NCBI RefSeq assembly: GCF_000350165.1
Contig: NZ_CAUI01000015.1
Location: 62,001-126,000, forward strand
Length of the DNA: 64,000 bases
Reading direction: 5' to 3'
From: Halanaerobium saccharolyticum subsp. saccharolyticum DSM 6643
GTDB taxonomy: Bacteria > Bacillota > Halanaerobiia > Halanaerobiales > Halanaerobiaceae
In this document: positions 42,468-51,706 of the stretch, piece by piece
Layout of the letters: each line of letters opens with the position of its first letter
How positions within the stretch are numbered: position 1 is the stretch's first letter
The notes under the pieces: generated by a model
Databases searched by the model: none
Seen by the model: the letters and a program-made list of their open reading frames with translations, nothing else
What the model was told of the DNA's origin: nothing
Translations under genes and position numbers: made by a program

Positions 42468-43682
42468 TTATAATTCTTTTTTAACAGCATTCTTTATTCT
42501 TGTTAAACCCTCTTTTAATCTTTTACGAGGACAGGCTAAATTTAAACGCATATACATTGAGCCAGCATCTCCAAACCAGCGTCCTGGATTAAGACCAACT
42601 TCAGCCTTTTGATTCATAAATTCTATCAGCTGCTCATCACTTCCAAAACCCAGCTGACTGAAGTCCAACCAGACTAAATATGTACCCTCTGCTTGTGTTA
42701 GTTTAATTTGAGGAATTTCAGCTGCAAGATATTCTCTTAAATAATTGTAATTTCCCTCTAAATATTCAAGCTGTTTTTGAAGCCATTCTTCTCCATTATT
42801 ATAAGCACTTTTTAATGCTAAAAGACCAAAGGGGCTGTTTCCGGTACCAAAGCCTTCTTTTGCCTGGTTATAAGCAGCGCGAAGCTCTTTTGATTCAATA
42901 ATGGTGTATGAAGTATGTAAGCCTGCTATATTGAAAGTTTTACTGGCAGCCATAAAAGTAATTAGCTTTTTTCGATAATCACTAAATTCATCTCTTTTAA
43001 AAAGTAATTTTAAGATCGGATGATGTTCATATCCAGGATAAACTAAATCAGAATGTATTTCATCACTCAAAAGAAAAATATCTTCTTTTTTTAATAGACG
43101 CAGCAGTTCCAGTAGTTCAGCTTGGTCCCAAACTCTGCCAACTGGATTGTGAGGACTGCAAAAAATCATCGCCTTAACTGGGTTACCCTGTTTTTGAGAT
43201 TCTTTTATCTGACTTTCTAATCCTGCTAAATCCATTTTATAATGCCCATCTTTATTTATTAATTCATTTTCTATTAACTTGCAGTCATTATTTTTGACAG
43301 CCGTAAAAAATGGTTTATAAACCGGGGGCTGAATAATAACTGCATCATTTTCTTCAGTTATTGCCTTGAGCGTAAAGTTAATTGCCGGTACCACACCTGT
43401 ATCAAAAATCAACCAATCTTTTTCTATTTTTAAATCAAATCTTTTTTTGAGCCAATTTTCCACTGCCTGCTTAACACTTTGATCAGCAAAACTATAGCCA
43501 AAAATACCGGCTTCAGCTCTTTTTAAAAGGCTTTCTTTAACAGCAGGAGCTGTTTGCCAATCAGAATCCGCCACCCACATTGGTAATATATTTTCATTAT
43601 TAAAAATTTCTTTTCTTTTATCCCATTTGGCAGACATTGTGTTGACTCTATTTTCTAAATTTGAAAATTTTAATTTTGACAT
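42468..43682 (-). CDS. MalY/PatB-type aminotransferase (cystathionine beta-lyase)
   Basis: A PLP fold-type I enzyme of 404 residues beginning with the MalY/PatB pattern (NLENRVNTMSAKWDKRKEIF, ILPMWVADSDWQTAPAV). It has CSPHNPVGRVW, SDEIHSDLVYPGYEH, the PLP Lys in FMAASKTFNIAGLH, and a C-terminal MYMRLNLACPRKRL with the carboxylate Arg. The family cleaves cystathionine to homocysteine. GGGAGG precedes the ATG. It lies downstream of two peptidase genes. Confidence 0.93.
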   Translation of the reverse strand: MSKLKFSNLENRVNTMSAKWDKRKEIFNNENILPMWVADSDWQTAPAVKESLLKRAEAGIFGYSFADQSVKQAVENWLKKRFDLKIEKDWLIFDTGVVPAINFTLKAITEENDAVIIQPPVYKPFFTAVKNNDCKLIENELINKDGHYKMDLAGLESQIKESQKQGNPVKAMIFCSPHNPVGRVWDQAELLELLRLLKKEDIFLLSDEIHSDLVYPGYEHHPILKLLFKRDEFSDYRKKLITFMAASKTFNIAGLHTSYTIIESKELRAAYNQAKEGFGTGNSPFGLLALKSAYNNGEEWLQKQLEYLEGNYNYLREYLAAEIPQIKLTQAEGTYLVWLDFSQLGFGSDEQLIEFMNQKAEVGLNPGRWFGDAGSMYMRLNLACPRKRLKEGLTRIKNAVKKEL

Positions 43683-43707
43683 TTTACTTCCTCCCTGACA
43701 AAAAATA

Positions 43708-45063
43708 CTAGTTTTCTTGATAAAATAAAGACATTACTTTAATCATTTCAGCGTGGTCTGAACTGCCACCTAATTCTCTAGTCGAATGCATAGCCAGCAG
43801 TGGACTGCCTAAATCCATACTCTTAATTCCAAGCTGGGTAGCTGCAATAGGTCCAATAGTAGAGCCACCTTTTTTATCACTTCGATTAGTATAATATTGA
43901 TACGAAATATTATTTTTTTCCATTAAATCAATTAAAACTGCTGCAGTTGAAGCATTAGTAGTATATTTTAAATTAGCATTATATTTAATAACCGGCCCCT
44001 TATTTAAGACAGGTCTATTTTTTTTATCATATTCTTCACTGAAATTTGGATGCAGAGCATGAGCCATATCAGCAGATAATAGAAATGATTTTTCAATAAT
44101 ACTATAATAATCTTCTTTTTGTGCATTTAAATTATAAATTATTCTCTTTATTATGTTTCCTGCAAAGGGAGAATCTGCGCCCTGAGGTGTAGTGCTGCCT
44201 ATTTCTTCGTTATCATAGAAAACAGCCATCTGAGTCCATGGTTTAGCCTCTGAAGCAAGCAGAGCTTTTAAGGTTGAATGTACCATTGATAAATTATCCT
44301 GACATCCTGCTGCAACAAATTCTTTCTTTTGGCCTGTAAATTCTGCTTTTTCGGTTGGGTAAAGATATAATTCAGCTTCTAAAATATCTTCTTTTTTGTG
44401 GTCAGTAAACTGCGCAATTAAGTCTTTAAACAATAAAGATTCATTTTCTTGACCTGAATTTTGAGTATCAGTTTCGTTTTTATTATCTTGAGCTTTATTA
44501 TCTTTAGCAGTTTCCAGATTTAATGTCTGGCTGATTAAAGCTCTTAAACCCTTTTTCTTATCAATCTTTCCCGTTTTATTGATATCTTTTTTTAAATGAA
44601 TAGCCAGATTTGGTATAACAGCTAAATTTTCTTCAAAATCAATTAATTTTTCGTTCAGGCTAAAAGAAGTATCATCTTTTAAAACTACTTTTCCTGCTAA
44701 AGATAAATCTTTATCATACCAGGTATTTAAAATAGGACTACCATAAATCTCAGTATTTAATAAATAATAACCGTCTTTTTTGATTATAGGGTCTGGTTTA
44801 ATTTTTAAAGCAGGGCTATCTGTATGTGAAGAAATTATTCTAAAACCCTGATTTAAAAAATCATCGCCTGTAATAAAGGCAACAACTGCTGATTTATTAC
44901 GACTAAGAAAGTATTTCTCCCCCTCTTTTAAATCCCATTTTTCGCTTGGGTCAAGCTCTTTAAATCCCTCCTGCTGCAGCTCTTTTTTTAATTCAGCCGC
45001 AGCATGAAAAGCAGTTGGAGAACTATTGAGAAATTGCACAAGTTCTTCCGCTTGATTATTCAT
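43708..45063 (-). CDS. M18-family aminopeptidase
   Basis: Zinc-ligand motifs are in order: ISSHTDSPALKIKP, AGCQDNLSMVHS, FYDNEEIGSTTPQGADSPF, SADMAHALHPNFSE and MHSTRELGGSSDHAEM. The domain order is that of M18 aminopeptidases (aspartyl aminopeptidase group). An Asn/Asp/Gln-rich low-complexity insert (about residues 195-215) sits mid-protein. The gene overlaps the end of pepV by 8 nt, so both peptidases share a transcript. It acts on N-terminal residues of cytoplasmic peptides. Confidence 0.95.
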   Translation of the reverse strand: MNNQAEELVQFLNSSPTAFHAAAELKKELQQEGFKELDPSEKWDLKEGEKYFLSRNKSAVVAFITGDDFLNQGFRIISSHTDSPALKIKPDPIIKKDGYYLLNTEIYGSPILNTWYDKDLSLAGKVVLKDDTSFSLNEKLIDFEENLAVIPNLAIHLKKDINKTGKIDKKKGLRALISQTLNLETAKDNKAQDNKNETDTQNSGQENESLLFKDLIAQFTDHKKEDILEAELYLYPTEKAEFTGQKKEFVAAGCQDNLSMVHSTLKALLASEAKPWTQMAVFYDNEEIGSTTPQGADSPFAGNIIKRIIYNLNAQKEDYYSIIEKSFLLSADMAHALHPNFSEEYDKKNRPVLNKGPVIKYNANLKYTTNASTAAVLIDLMEKNNISYQYYTNRSDKKGGSTIGPIAATQLGIKSMDLGSPLLAMHSTRELGGSSDHAEMIKVMSLFYQEN

Positions 45064-46465
45064 TTTCTTTCACCCCAGCAATATCAATTATTGCCTTAGC
45101 ATATATGGCTGCACTTTTAACCAGGTTATCAATTTCAATAAACTCATCTTTTTGATGTGCTATTTCAGCCTGGCCCGGAAAAAGCAAACCAAAGGCAACA
45201 CCTTTATCAACTAAACGAGCGTAAGTTCCGCCTCCAATTGCTATCGGTTCACTTTTATCACCTGTAAATTCCTGATATGCAGCCATCAATTTTTGGATAA
45301 AAGGATCATCTTTTGCAACATATAAAGGCTTGGCATCACTTAAAATTTCTAAATTAACTAACTTAGTTTCAAGATTAGCTTTAATATCAGAAACAACTTT
45401 ATCAGCCGTTGATTTAACAGGATAGCGAATATTAACTATAAATTCTACTTTATTTTGATCAGCTTTAATTACTCCGGTGTTGAAAGTTAAAGCTGTTGGA
45501 ACATCATCTTGATCTTTGCAACCAATTGAAGCACCATCATATTCAATTCCTATTTTCTTTTGATAAAAATTTAAAAATTCTTTTACTTTAGCATTTGAAA
45601 ACGGGAGTTCAGCTAAAATATTAATCAAATAAGAAATTGCATTTTTCCCATCTTCAGGCATACTGCCGTGTGCTGAAATTCCTGAATATGATAATTTGAT
45701 TTTATTATTATCTGCTTCTAAATTTAGATCAGCAGCCTCATAATTAATCTCAGTCAGAAGTTTTTCTAATTCTTCTTTTTCAATTCCACTTATAACTGCC
45801 TCTGCAAAATCTGGAACCATATTGGCAGCATTTCCACCTTTTATTTTTTCTAATTTTAAACCGTTTTTATCTGTTTCCTTTAAATCAGCAGTAAACTTAA
45901 GATCTAAAATCCCTTTTTCTGCATGAATTGCAGGGAAAGTTGCATCAGGGCTAAAGGCAAGTTCTGGCATTTTTTCTTTTTCAAAATAATATTTTAGAGA
46001 TGCCATACCGGATTCTTCATTTGTACCCAGTATTAATCTGACTCTTTTATTTAATTTGATATCTAAATCTTTTACAATTTTCATAGCGTATAAGGCAGCT
46101 GCTGCTGGCCCTTTATCATCTATTGTTCCTCGACCAAAAATCTTCCCATCATGAACCTCAGCTGCATAAGGAGGATAAGTCCAATTACTCCCCTCAGGCA
46201 CTACATCAACATGACAGAGTAGAGCCAAAATTTCCTCTCCTGCTCCCATTTCTACATGAGCAGCCTGATTATCTATATTTTTTGTTTTAAAACCCATAGC
46301 TTCAGAAATTTCTATTGCTTTAGCCAGAGCTTTATATACTTCTTTACCATAAGGGTAATCACCCTCGGCTTCTGCCTCAACACTTGGAATTTTAACTAAT
46401 TCCTGAGTGCTTAAAATCATATCATCTCTTAAACTTTCTGCTGCTTTAATTATTTTTTCTTTCAT
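45056..46465 (-). CDS. pepV: PepV-type dipeptidase (M20 family)
   Basis: Co-catalytic metal motifs LALLCHVDVVPEG, GRGTIDDKGPAAAALYAMKI, LGTNEESGM and SPDATFPAIHAEKG are present. The lid domain ends with SYSGISAHGSMPEDGKNA, and the C-terminal metal region has IGGGTYARLVDKG. PepV removes N-terminal residues from dipeptides. ATG 46465 is the only plausible start: an in-frame TAA lies just upstream and the family N-terminus fits. The perfect SD, however, is about 35 nt away, separated by a hairpin. Confidence 0.95.
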   Translation of the reverse strand: MKEKIIKAAESLRDDMILSTQELVKIPSVEAEAEGDYPYGKEVYKALAKAIEISEAMGFKTKNIDNQAAHVEMGAGEEILALLCHVDVVPEGSNWTYPPYAAEVHDGKIFGRGTIDDKGPAAAALYAMKIVKDLDIKLNKRVRLILGTNEESGMASLKYYFEKEKMPELAFSPDATFPAIHAEKGILDLKFTADLKETDKNGLKLEKIKGGNAANMVPDFAEAVISGIEKEELEKLLTEINYEAADLNLEADNNKIKLSYSGISAHGSMPEDGKNAISYLINILAELPFSNAKVKEFLNFYQKKIGIEYDGASIGCKDQDDVPTALTFNTGVIKADQNKVEFIVNIRYPVKSTADKVVSDIKANLETKLVNLEILSDAKPLYVAKDDPFIQKLMAAYQEFTGDKSEPIAIGGGTYARLVDKGVAFGLLFPGQAEIAHQKDEFIEIDNLVKSAAIYAKAIIDIAGVKENE

Positions 46466-46472
46466 ATTTTAG

Positions 46473-46507
46473 TTTAATAGCAAAAAACTATTAAACCATC
46501 ACCTCCT
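46473..46507 (-). promoter_or_regulatory. pepV leader: perfect Shine-Dalgarno followed by a hairpin
   Basis: On the minus strand AGGAGGTGATGG (46507-46496) is followed at once by an 8-bp perfect hairpin (TTTAATAG / CTATTAAA, 46495-46473) and then 7 nt to the pepV ATG. If folded, the hairpin brings the SD to about normal distance. A two-codon frame (ATG GTT TAA) overlaps the SD. Confidence 0.75.
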
Positions 46508-46624
46508 ATTATTTTTTTATTTGTTTTTTTATCAATTATCTAGCTATTATTCTATCACTTTTACTTCTAAATTTAAAATATAATACAATTTCTTTGCCAA
46601 ACATCTGAGATTATCATATCTTTT

Positions 46625-46653
46625 TTGAATTAAAAGAAAAGTTGTAGTAAAAT
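46625..46653 (+). promoter_or_regulatory. Probable sigma-A promoter of the esterase gene
   Basis: TTGAAT (46625-46630) and TAAAAT (46648-46653) are 17 nt apart, about 26 nt before the start codon. Confidence 0.55.
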
Positions 46654-46679
46654 TAGATAAAAGATAAGGGTGATCAATA

Positions 46680-47474
46680 ATGGATTTAAATAAAATAGAT
46701 GCTTCAACTAAAATTAATCCTCTAGCCAAAGAAATTAAATTAGGATTCGACTCTAAGCGGCAGCAAAAAGCAGTTCTGCTGCTGCACGGTTTTGGTGGTA
46801 AAAGTAGTAACTGGAGCTATACAGCTAAAAAAATTAATAAAACATTAAGTCTTCCAGTCTATGTTCCTCGTCTTCCTGGGCATGGAACTAATATTAATGA
46901 TTTTTTAAATAGTAACGCAGATCAGTGGCTGCGAAAAGCTGTAGATAGTTATCTTTATTTAAAAAATGATTTTCAAGAAATTTATCTAGCTGGAATTTCA
47001 ATGGGAGGACTGCTTGCTGCTTTAATTGCTTCTAAATTTGAGATAAAAAAATTATCATTAGTTGCTCCGGCTTTTTTTACAAAGGATAAAAATATAGTTT
47101 TTACTCCTTATATCAAACATTTCATAAAAAAAATAGATAATAATTTTAAGCTAGATCAAGAAAATCTAAGTGATGCTGAAATTGATTTTCATAAAAACTA
47201 CAGCTTTAATTATTATACTGAAGCACTGGCAGAATTATATAAACTGATCAAAAAAGCACGTCAGGCAGTAGATAATATAAAAACGGAGACTCAACTTATT
47301 TTATCAACTAATGATCAACAGGTAGCAACTAATAAAATCAAAACATTTTTAAATGAAAATATGGGACAATTTTTAACAGATCAAAAGATCTATCAAAAAT
47401 CATCCCATGTAATAATCAATGATCTTGAGAAAAAAAGATGTGCTCAAGATATAATTAATTTTTTTAATAAATAA
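46680..47474 (+). CDS. Alpha/beta hydrolase, carboxylesterase-like
   Basis: The 264-residue protein has an oxyanion segment VLLLHGFGGKSSNWSY, then VPRLPGHGTNINDF, the nucleophile elbow GISMGGLLAALIAS, and a late His in KSSHVIINDLEKKR. The layout is close to thermophilic carboxylesterase/monoacylglycerol lipase-type enzymes of Firmicutes. Substrate unknown. GGGTGA lies 6 nt before the ATG. It is transcribed on the plus strand between two minus-strand peptidase genes. The 34-nt gap to pepF holds only an AT-rich potential stem. Confidence 0.87.
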   Translation: MDLNKIDASTKINPLAKEIKLGFDSKRQQKAVLLLHGFGGKSSNWSYTAKKINKTLSLPVYVPRLPGHGTNINDFLNSNADQWLRKAVDSYLYLKNDFQEIYLAGISMGGLLAALIASKFEIKKLSLVAPAFFTKDKNIVFTPYIKHFIKKIDNNFKLDQENLSDAEIDFHKNYSFNYYTEALAELYKLIKKARQAVDNIKTETQLILSTNDQQVATNKIKTFLNENMGQFLTDQKIYQKSSHVIINDLEKKRCAQDIINFFNK

Positions 47475-47508
47475 TTATAATTTATACTTAAATTTTTATA
47501 ATTAAGCT

Positions 47509-49305
47509 TTAGACTAATTCCTGCAGCTGTTTTAAGTAGTTTTTAAACTTAGCAGCTGCATTTACTATAGGTTGAGATTTTTCCATATCAACACCAGCAT
47601 TTTTTAAAATATTAAGTGGGTAATCACTGCCCCCAGCCTTTAAGAACTCTAAATATTTTGCTGCTGCAGCTGGACCTTCATTCTTAATTTTTTCTGCAAG
47701 TGCTGCTGCCGCCGAATAACCAGTAGCATATTTATAGACATAGAAATTATAATAAAAATGCGGAATTCTGGCCCACTCATAATCCAACTTCTCATCAATT
47801 ATTAAAGTATTACCAAGATATTTTTTGTTTAACTTTCTATACATGCTTTTCATTGCCTGAGAAGTTAAGCTCTCTCCTGCTTCAACACTCTCGTGAATCA
47901 TTTTCTCAAATTCAGCAAACATTGTCTGCCTATAAACTGTACCTCTAAATCCTTCTAGATAATAATTTAAAAGATAAAGTTTTTCTTCTCTGCTTTGAGC
48001 ATTTTCCAACATGTAGTCAATTAACAAATTTTCATTTAAAGTTGAAGCAACTTCTGCTACAAATATCTTGTAATCAGCATATAAATAAGGCTGATTTTTA
48101 TTGGAATAATAGCTGTGCATTGCATGACCCATTTCATGAATTAAAGTAAATAAATTACCGATATCTTGAGTGTAATTCATTAAAATATAAGGATGCACAC
48201 CATAACAACCGCTGGAATAAGCTCCAGATCGCTTTCCTTTATTTTCGTAAACATCTATCCAGCCTGAGTTGAATCCTTTCTCTACTGTTTCGATATAGTT
48301 TTGACCTAAAGGCTTTACAGCATTTTTAATTATTTCTTTTGTTTCTTCATATTTGAATTTAAGCTCAATATCCTCAATCAAAGGTTTATAAACATCATAA
48401 ATATGAAGCTCGTCTAAATTAAGCAGTTCTTTTTTGAGCTCCATGTATTGATGTAAGGGTTCTAAATTATCAGAAACAGTATCAATTAAATTATTATAAA
48501 CATCTGTTGAAATATTATCATTATCCAGAGCAGATTCTAAGGCACTATCATATTTTCTAGCCCTGGCATAAAATACATCACCTTTAACTGAACTATCAAG
48601 TACCGCTGCAAATGTGTTTTCTAGCTTTTCATATTCACCATGCATGCCCTCAAAGGCATCTTCTCTAACTCGACGGTCTTCATTTTTTAATAAATCAATA
48701 TATCTACCATGAGTTAAACGTAATTCCTCATTGTTTTCATCTTTAATCAATGGGAATTCTAAATCTGCATTATTTAACATACTGAAGATATTTTCAGAGC
48801 TCTGTGTGACCTCACCAGCCAGTGCTAATATCTTTTCTTCAGCTGCAGAAAGATAATGTTCTTTTTGCCTTAAAATATTATCAAAAAAATGATTATAAAA
48901 TTCAAGTTCTTCATTATCTGATTTAAACTTTTCTAACCGTTCTTCTCCCAACTGAATAATTGCTGGCACCATAAAGGAAGTAGAATTTGAAAGCTTATTA
49001 TAACACATCATCGCTTTATTTTTATAATTTTGATATTTATCATTTTGAGTGTTTTGATCATATTTCATATGAGCATAAGTATATAATTTTGCAGTTTTTT
49101 TCTCAATTTCCATAATTTCATTTAGAGCTTCCAGCAGCTTAGCTGCATTCTCTGTAAAATTTTCCTTAAATTGCTTAATGTTTTTAACCTCTTCTAAGAC
49201 AGTTTCAAGTTCTGATTCAAAACTTGAATCATCAGCATAAATGTCATTTAAATTCCATTTATATTTTTCATCAATTTCTTCTCTTTTTTTCAATTCTTTA
49301 GACAA
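47509..49305 (-). CDS. pepF: Oligoendopeptidase F (M3B metallopeptidase)
   Basis: A 598-residue protein with the zinc motif LIHEMGHAMHSYYS and the downstream Glu helix (YADYKIFVAEVASTLNENLL), as well as the M3 C-terminal region RIPHFYYNFYVYKYATGYSA. PepF degrades oligopeptides in the cytoplasm. Translation starts at a TTG (9 nt after GGA). The 5' end overlaps the ogt gene by 8 nt, so the two are cotranscribed. Confidence 0.96.
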   Translation of the reverse strand: MSKELKKREEIDEKYKWNLNDIYADDSSFESELETVLEEVKNIKQFKENFTENAAKLLEALNEIMEIEKKTAKLYTYAHMKYDQNTQNDKYQNYKNKAMMCYNKLSNSTSFMVPAIIQLGEERLEKFKSDNEELEFYNHFFDNILRQKEHYLSAAEEKILALAGEVTQSSENIFSMLNNADLEFPLIKDENNEELRLTHGRYIDLLKNEDRRVREDAFEGMHGEYEKLENTFAAVLDSSVKGDVFYARARKYDSALESALDNDNISTDVYNNLIDTVSDNLEPLHQYMELKKELLNLDELHIYDVYKPLIEDIELKFKYEETKEIIKNAVKPLGQNYIETVEKGFNSGWIDVYENKGKRSGAYSSGCYGVHPYILMNYTQDIGNLFTLIHEMGHAMHSYYSNKNQPYLYADYKIFVAEVASTLNENLLIDYMLENAQSREEKLYLLNYYLEGFRGTVYRQTMFAEFEKMIHESVEAGESLTSQAMKSMYRKLNKKYLGNTLIIDEKLDYEWARIPHFYYNFYVYKYATGYSAAAALAEKIKNEGPAAAAKYLEFLKAGGSDYPLNILKNAGVDMEKSQPIVNAAAKFKNYLKQLQELV

Positions 49306-49831
49306 AAGAAATCTTCCTTTCTATATTTTTGCTTTTGTTATTCTCATGATTTAAAAGCCATTTTTTTCTCCAAACACCACCGGCATAACCGTTGATACTA
49401 CCATCAGCTGATATTACTCTGTGGCAGGGAATTATTATTGATATTGGATTGCGAGAATTAGCCTGACCAACGGCTCTTGCAGCACCTGAATGTCCAATAT
49501 CAGCAGCTACTTCAGAGTAAGAAAATGTTTTGCCATAAGGAATTTTTTTTAAATAATTCCAGACCTTTAGTTCAAAATCGCTGCCTTCTAATTCGAGAGG
49601 AATTTCAAACGAGGCTCTATTACCTAAAAAATACTGATTAAGCTGGTCAAAAATCAGATTATAAATCCGTAAAATTTTGGGATCATCATAAAAATTCTTT
49701 TGACAATTGTTTTTTACTTCCCGTAGATGATCATCAAACTCAATACTTAATAAAGAATGCTTATTAAATTTAATTTTTAAAATACCAATTGGAGAGGGAT
49801 AATATGTATGATAGCTGCTTTCATTAGTCAA
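49298..49831 (-). CDS. ogt: Methylated-DNA-[protein]-cysteine S-methyltransferase
   Basis: The suicide Cys motif ISIIIPCHRVISADGSINGY follows the helix-turn-helix DNA-binding segment (TFSYSEVAADIGHSGAARAV). The protein directly removes alkyl groups from O6-guanine. TTG 49831 is the preferred start, 5 nt after AGGGGTGA; the GTG at 49840 falls within that site. The gene lies between the exported flavoprotein (slight overlap) and pepF. Confidence 0.94.
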   Translation of the reverse strand: MTNESSYHTYYPSPIGILKIKFNKHSLLSIEFDDHLREVKNNCQKNFYDDPKILRIYNLIFDQLNQYFLGNRASFEIPLELEGSDFELKVWNYLKKIPYGKTFSYSEVAADIGHSGAARAVGQANSRNPISIIIPCHRVISADGSINGYAGGVWRKKWLLNHENNKSKNIERKISFV

Positions 49832-51674
49832 AATACTCACCCCTAATATCTTTCAAGTCAGATGGAGTTTCAAAACGCTCTAAATAATGTGCTGCTAAAA
49901 TAATCATTTCTTTACGACTCATTATTCTATCCTTTGTTAAAACAACAATTAATTTATCAGGTATCAATTCCATTTCCAGTGCTTTTTTAAAATAATCTGT
50001 TTCTTCTATTTCCAATACACGCTGACTTTCTGCTGCCAGCAGTAATTTGAGGGCATTAGTAGTAGTTAGCTTTTTATTTGAACTAAGAGTCTCAAGACTA
50101 CCAGGAACCCACTCATAAAGGTTTTCAGCCTCTTTTTTCTGCATGATTTTTAAAATAATTGCTATAAATTCTTTTTCAGTTGGTGGTATCTCTAATTTAA
50201 AATTATTATTATAGCCTCCAATTGTAATACCCCAAGAAAGCAGTTTTTCTAAACTTCCTAAAAGTTGTGAATCATCTATTATTGGAGATTCTGTTGGATA
50301 TTTTTCAAGGTCAATATTTAAACTTGAACGAATTTTATTTAAACTAGCCTCAGATTCTGCAATTTGAGACAGAGATTTTTCTTTATCAATAGCCTCCGAA
50401 ACCGCAATAGCTGCAGCTTCAGCAGTATTCATTGCCGGCGGTAAAACTCTTGCACTAGCTGCTACCAGCGAACTATAACCACTACTTCGTCCAACAATCA
50501 TTAAATTATTATTCTTTTTGGCAATTAAGGTTCTGAGAGGAATCGAATAATACTCTGGATTAAATAAAACAAAGCCAGGATAATCTTCAGCTGATGCTTG
50601 ATAATCTAGAGGATAAGAAGCAATTGTAATAGCATCTTTAAATATTTTTTGTCTAAATATATCTTGAATTTTTAATTGATATTCAGTTATAAAATGTCTA
50701 CTCTCTCTTCGATAAAGTTCTTCAGGTAAATCATTTAATTTAGCATTTTTAAAACCTTCTAAATTATTTTTTAAATATTCTAATATTAATTTCGCTTCTG
50801 CAGCTGCTTCTTTTTTAGCTTTAGCAATAGATTTTTCAGAAAGAGGATCCACATTGAATAACAAAAGAGCATTAATATAAGCATCATAAGCACCATTATT
50901 ATTAATAAATACAATATTTAAACCTCTTAAGCGTAAATTTTTATTTTGAGACTGGTAACTTTTGCCGAAACTAGAAAATCCCCAGGCATGATCATTTTTG
51001 AAATAACTATTTTGGTATTTATTATTTCTAACTGCTTTTTTTAGCTTCAACGGCTCAACATTAGAAAATTTTAATATCTGAGTTGAAGCCATCCAACTAT
51101 TTTTTAGATTTATATCAGCTGTACCGATAAAATAATCTTCGCCAGCTGCTGCAGCAAGATCTCCATCCTGAGACGCATCAATAAAATAATCAGCACTTAA
51201 ATTATAAATTTCATCATTCTTTTCGATTCTTAAGTAATCAATTGACTTATCTTTGAGTTTTACTGACTGAAGTTTAACTGAATTAATAATTCTAATATTC
51301 TCTTCTGCAGCCAGCATTTCTTCGAATGCAGATTCTGCTTTTTGAGGGGAAAAAGAAATAGAGGAGCCAAGCTTTTGATGCCATTCTGAAAAAATTCCAT
51401 GATTAATATTTCTGGAGCTGCTGTCATAATTTAAATCTAAAAAATTTAAGGCAGCATAGGTCATTAATCCACCTGGTTTTTCTCTGCTCATCAGCAGGGT
51501 AACATCCTTACCCTCTCGAGCTGCAGCTACAGCAGCTGTAACTCCTTCAGGTTCAGCAGAAAACACTATTAAATCACTATTTATTTTTTCAGCAGCTAAA
51601 ACATTTAAATTCAAAAATAAAAGCAAGACTAATAATAAAGAAATATTCAAAATTAAGCTCTCTCTATTTATCAT
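49824..51674 (-). CDS. Exported FAD-dependent oxidoreductase-like protein with SLH-like C-terminal repeats
   Basis: A signal peptide (NISLLLVLLLFLNLNVLAAE) is followed by a flavoprotein domain of the PF12831 type: EGVTAAVAAAREGKDVTLLM, REKPGGLMTY, YFIDASQDGDLAAAAGEDYF and NNLMIVGRSSGYSSLVAASA. The first FAD loop reads FSAEPEG, so the usual first two Gly of GxGxxG are missing. After about residue 465 come stretches resembling SLH repeats: LEKLLSWGITIGGYNNNF with an IPPTEKEFIAIILKIM tail, and KKALEMELIPDK with RIMSRKEMIILAAHYLE. Wall attachment is inferred. GAGGAG precedes the ATG. Substrate unknown. Confidence 0.8.
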   Translation of the reverse strand: MINRESLILNISLLLVLLLFLNLNVLAAEKINSDLIVFSAEPEGVTAAVAAAREGKDVTLLMSREKPGGLMTYAALNFLDLNYDSSSRNINHGIFSEWHQKLGSSISFSPQKAESAFEEMLAAEENIRIINSVKLQSVKLKDKSIDYLRIEKNDEIYNLSADYFIDASQDGDLAAAAGEDYFIGTADINLKNSWMASTQILKFSNVEPLKLKKAVRNNKYQNSYFKNDHAWGFSSFGKSYQSQNKNLRLRGLNIVFINNNGAYDAYINALLLFNVDPLSEKSIAKAKKEAAAEAKLILEYLKNNLEGFKNAKLNDLPEELYRRESRHFITEYQLKIQDIFRQKIFKDAITIASYPLDYQASAEDYPGFVLFNPEYYSIPLRTLIAKKNNNLMIVGRSSGYSSLVAASARVLPPAMNTAEAAAIAVSEAIDKEKSLSQIAESEASLNKIRSSLNIDLEKYPTESPIIDDSQLLGSLEKLLSWGITIGGYNNNFKLEIPPTEKEFIAIILKIMQKKEAENLYEWVPGSLETLSSNKKLTTTNALKLLLAAESQRVLEIEETDYFKKALEMELIPDKLIVVLTKDRIMSRKEMIILAAHYLERFETPSDLKDIRGEYFD

Positions 51675-51706
51675 TTAATTTCTCCTCATCAATAAATTAT
51701 TTTCTA

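Noticed and set aside
46547-46729. 60-codon minus-strand frame overlapping the esterase 5' end
   Set aside because: It overlaps the esterase promoter and start, has no recognisable product, and the esterase is well supported.
47475-47508. Terminator between the convergent esterase and pepF genes
   Set aside because: Only an A-T stem can be drawn; too weak to call.
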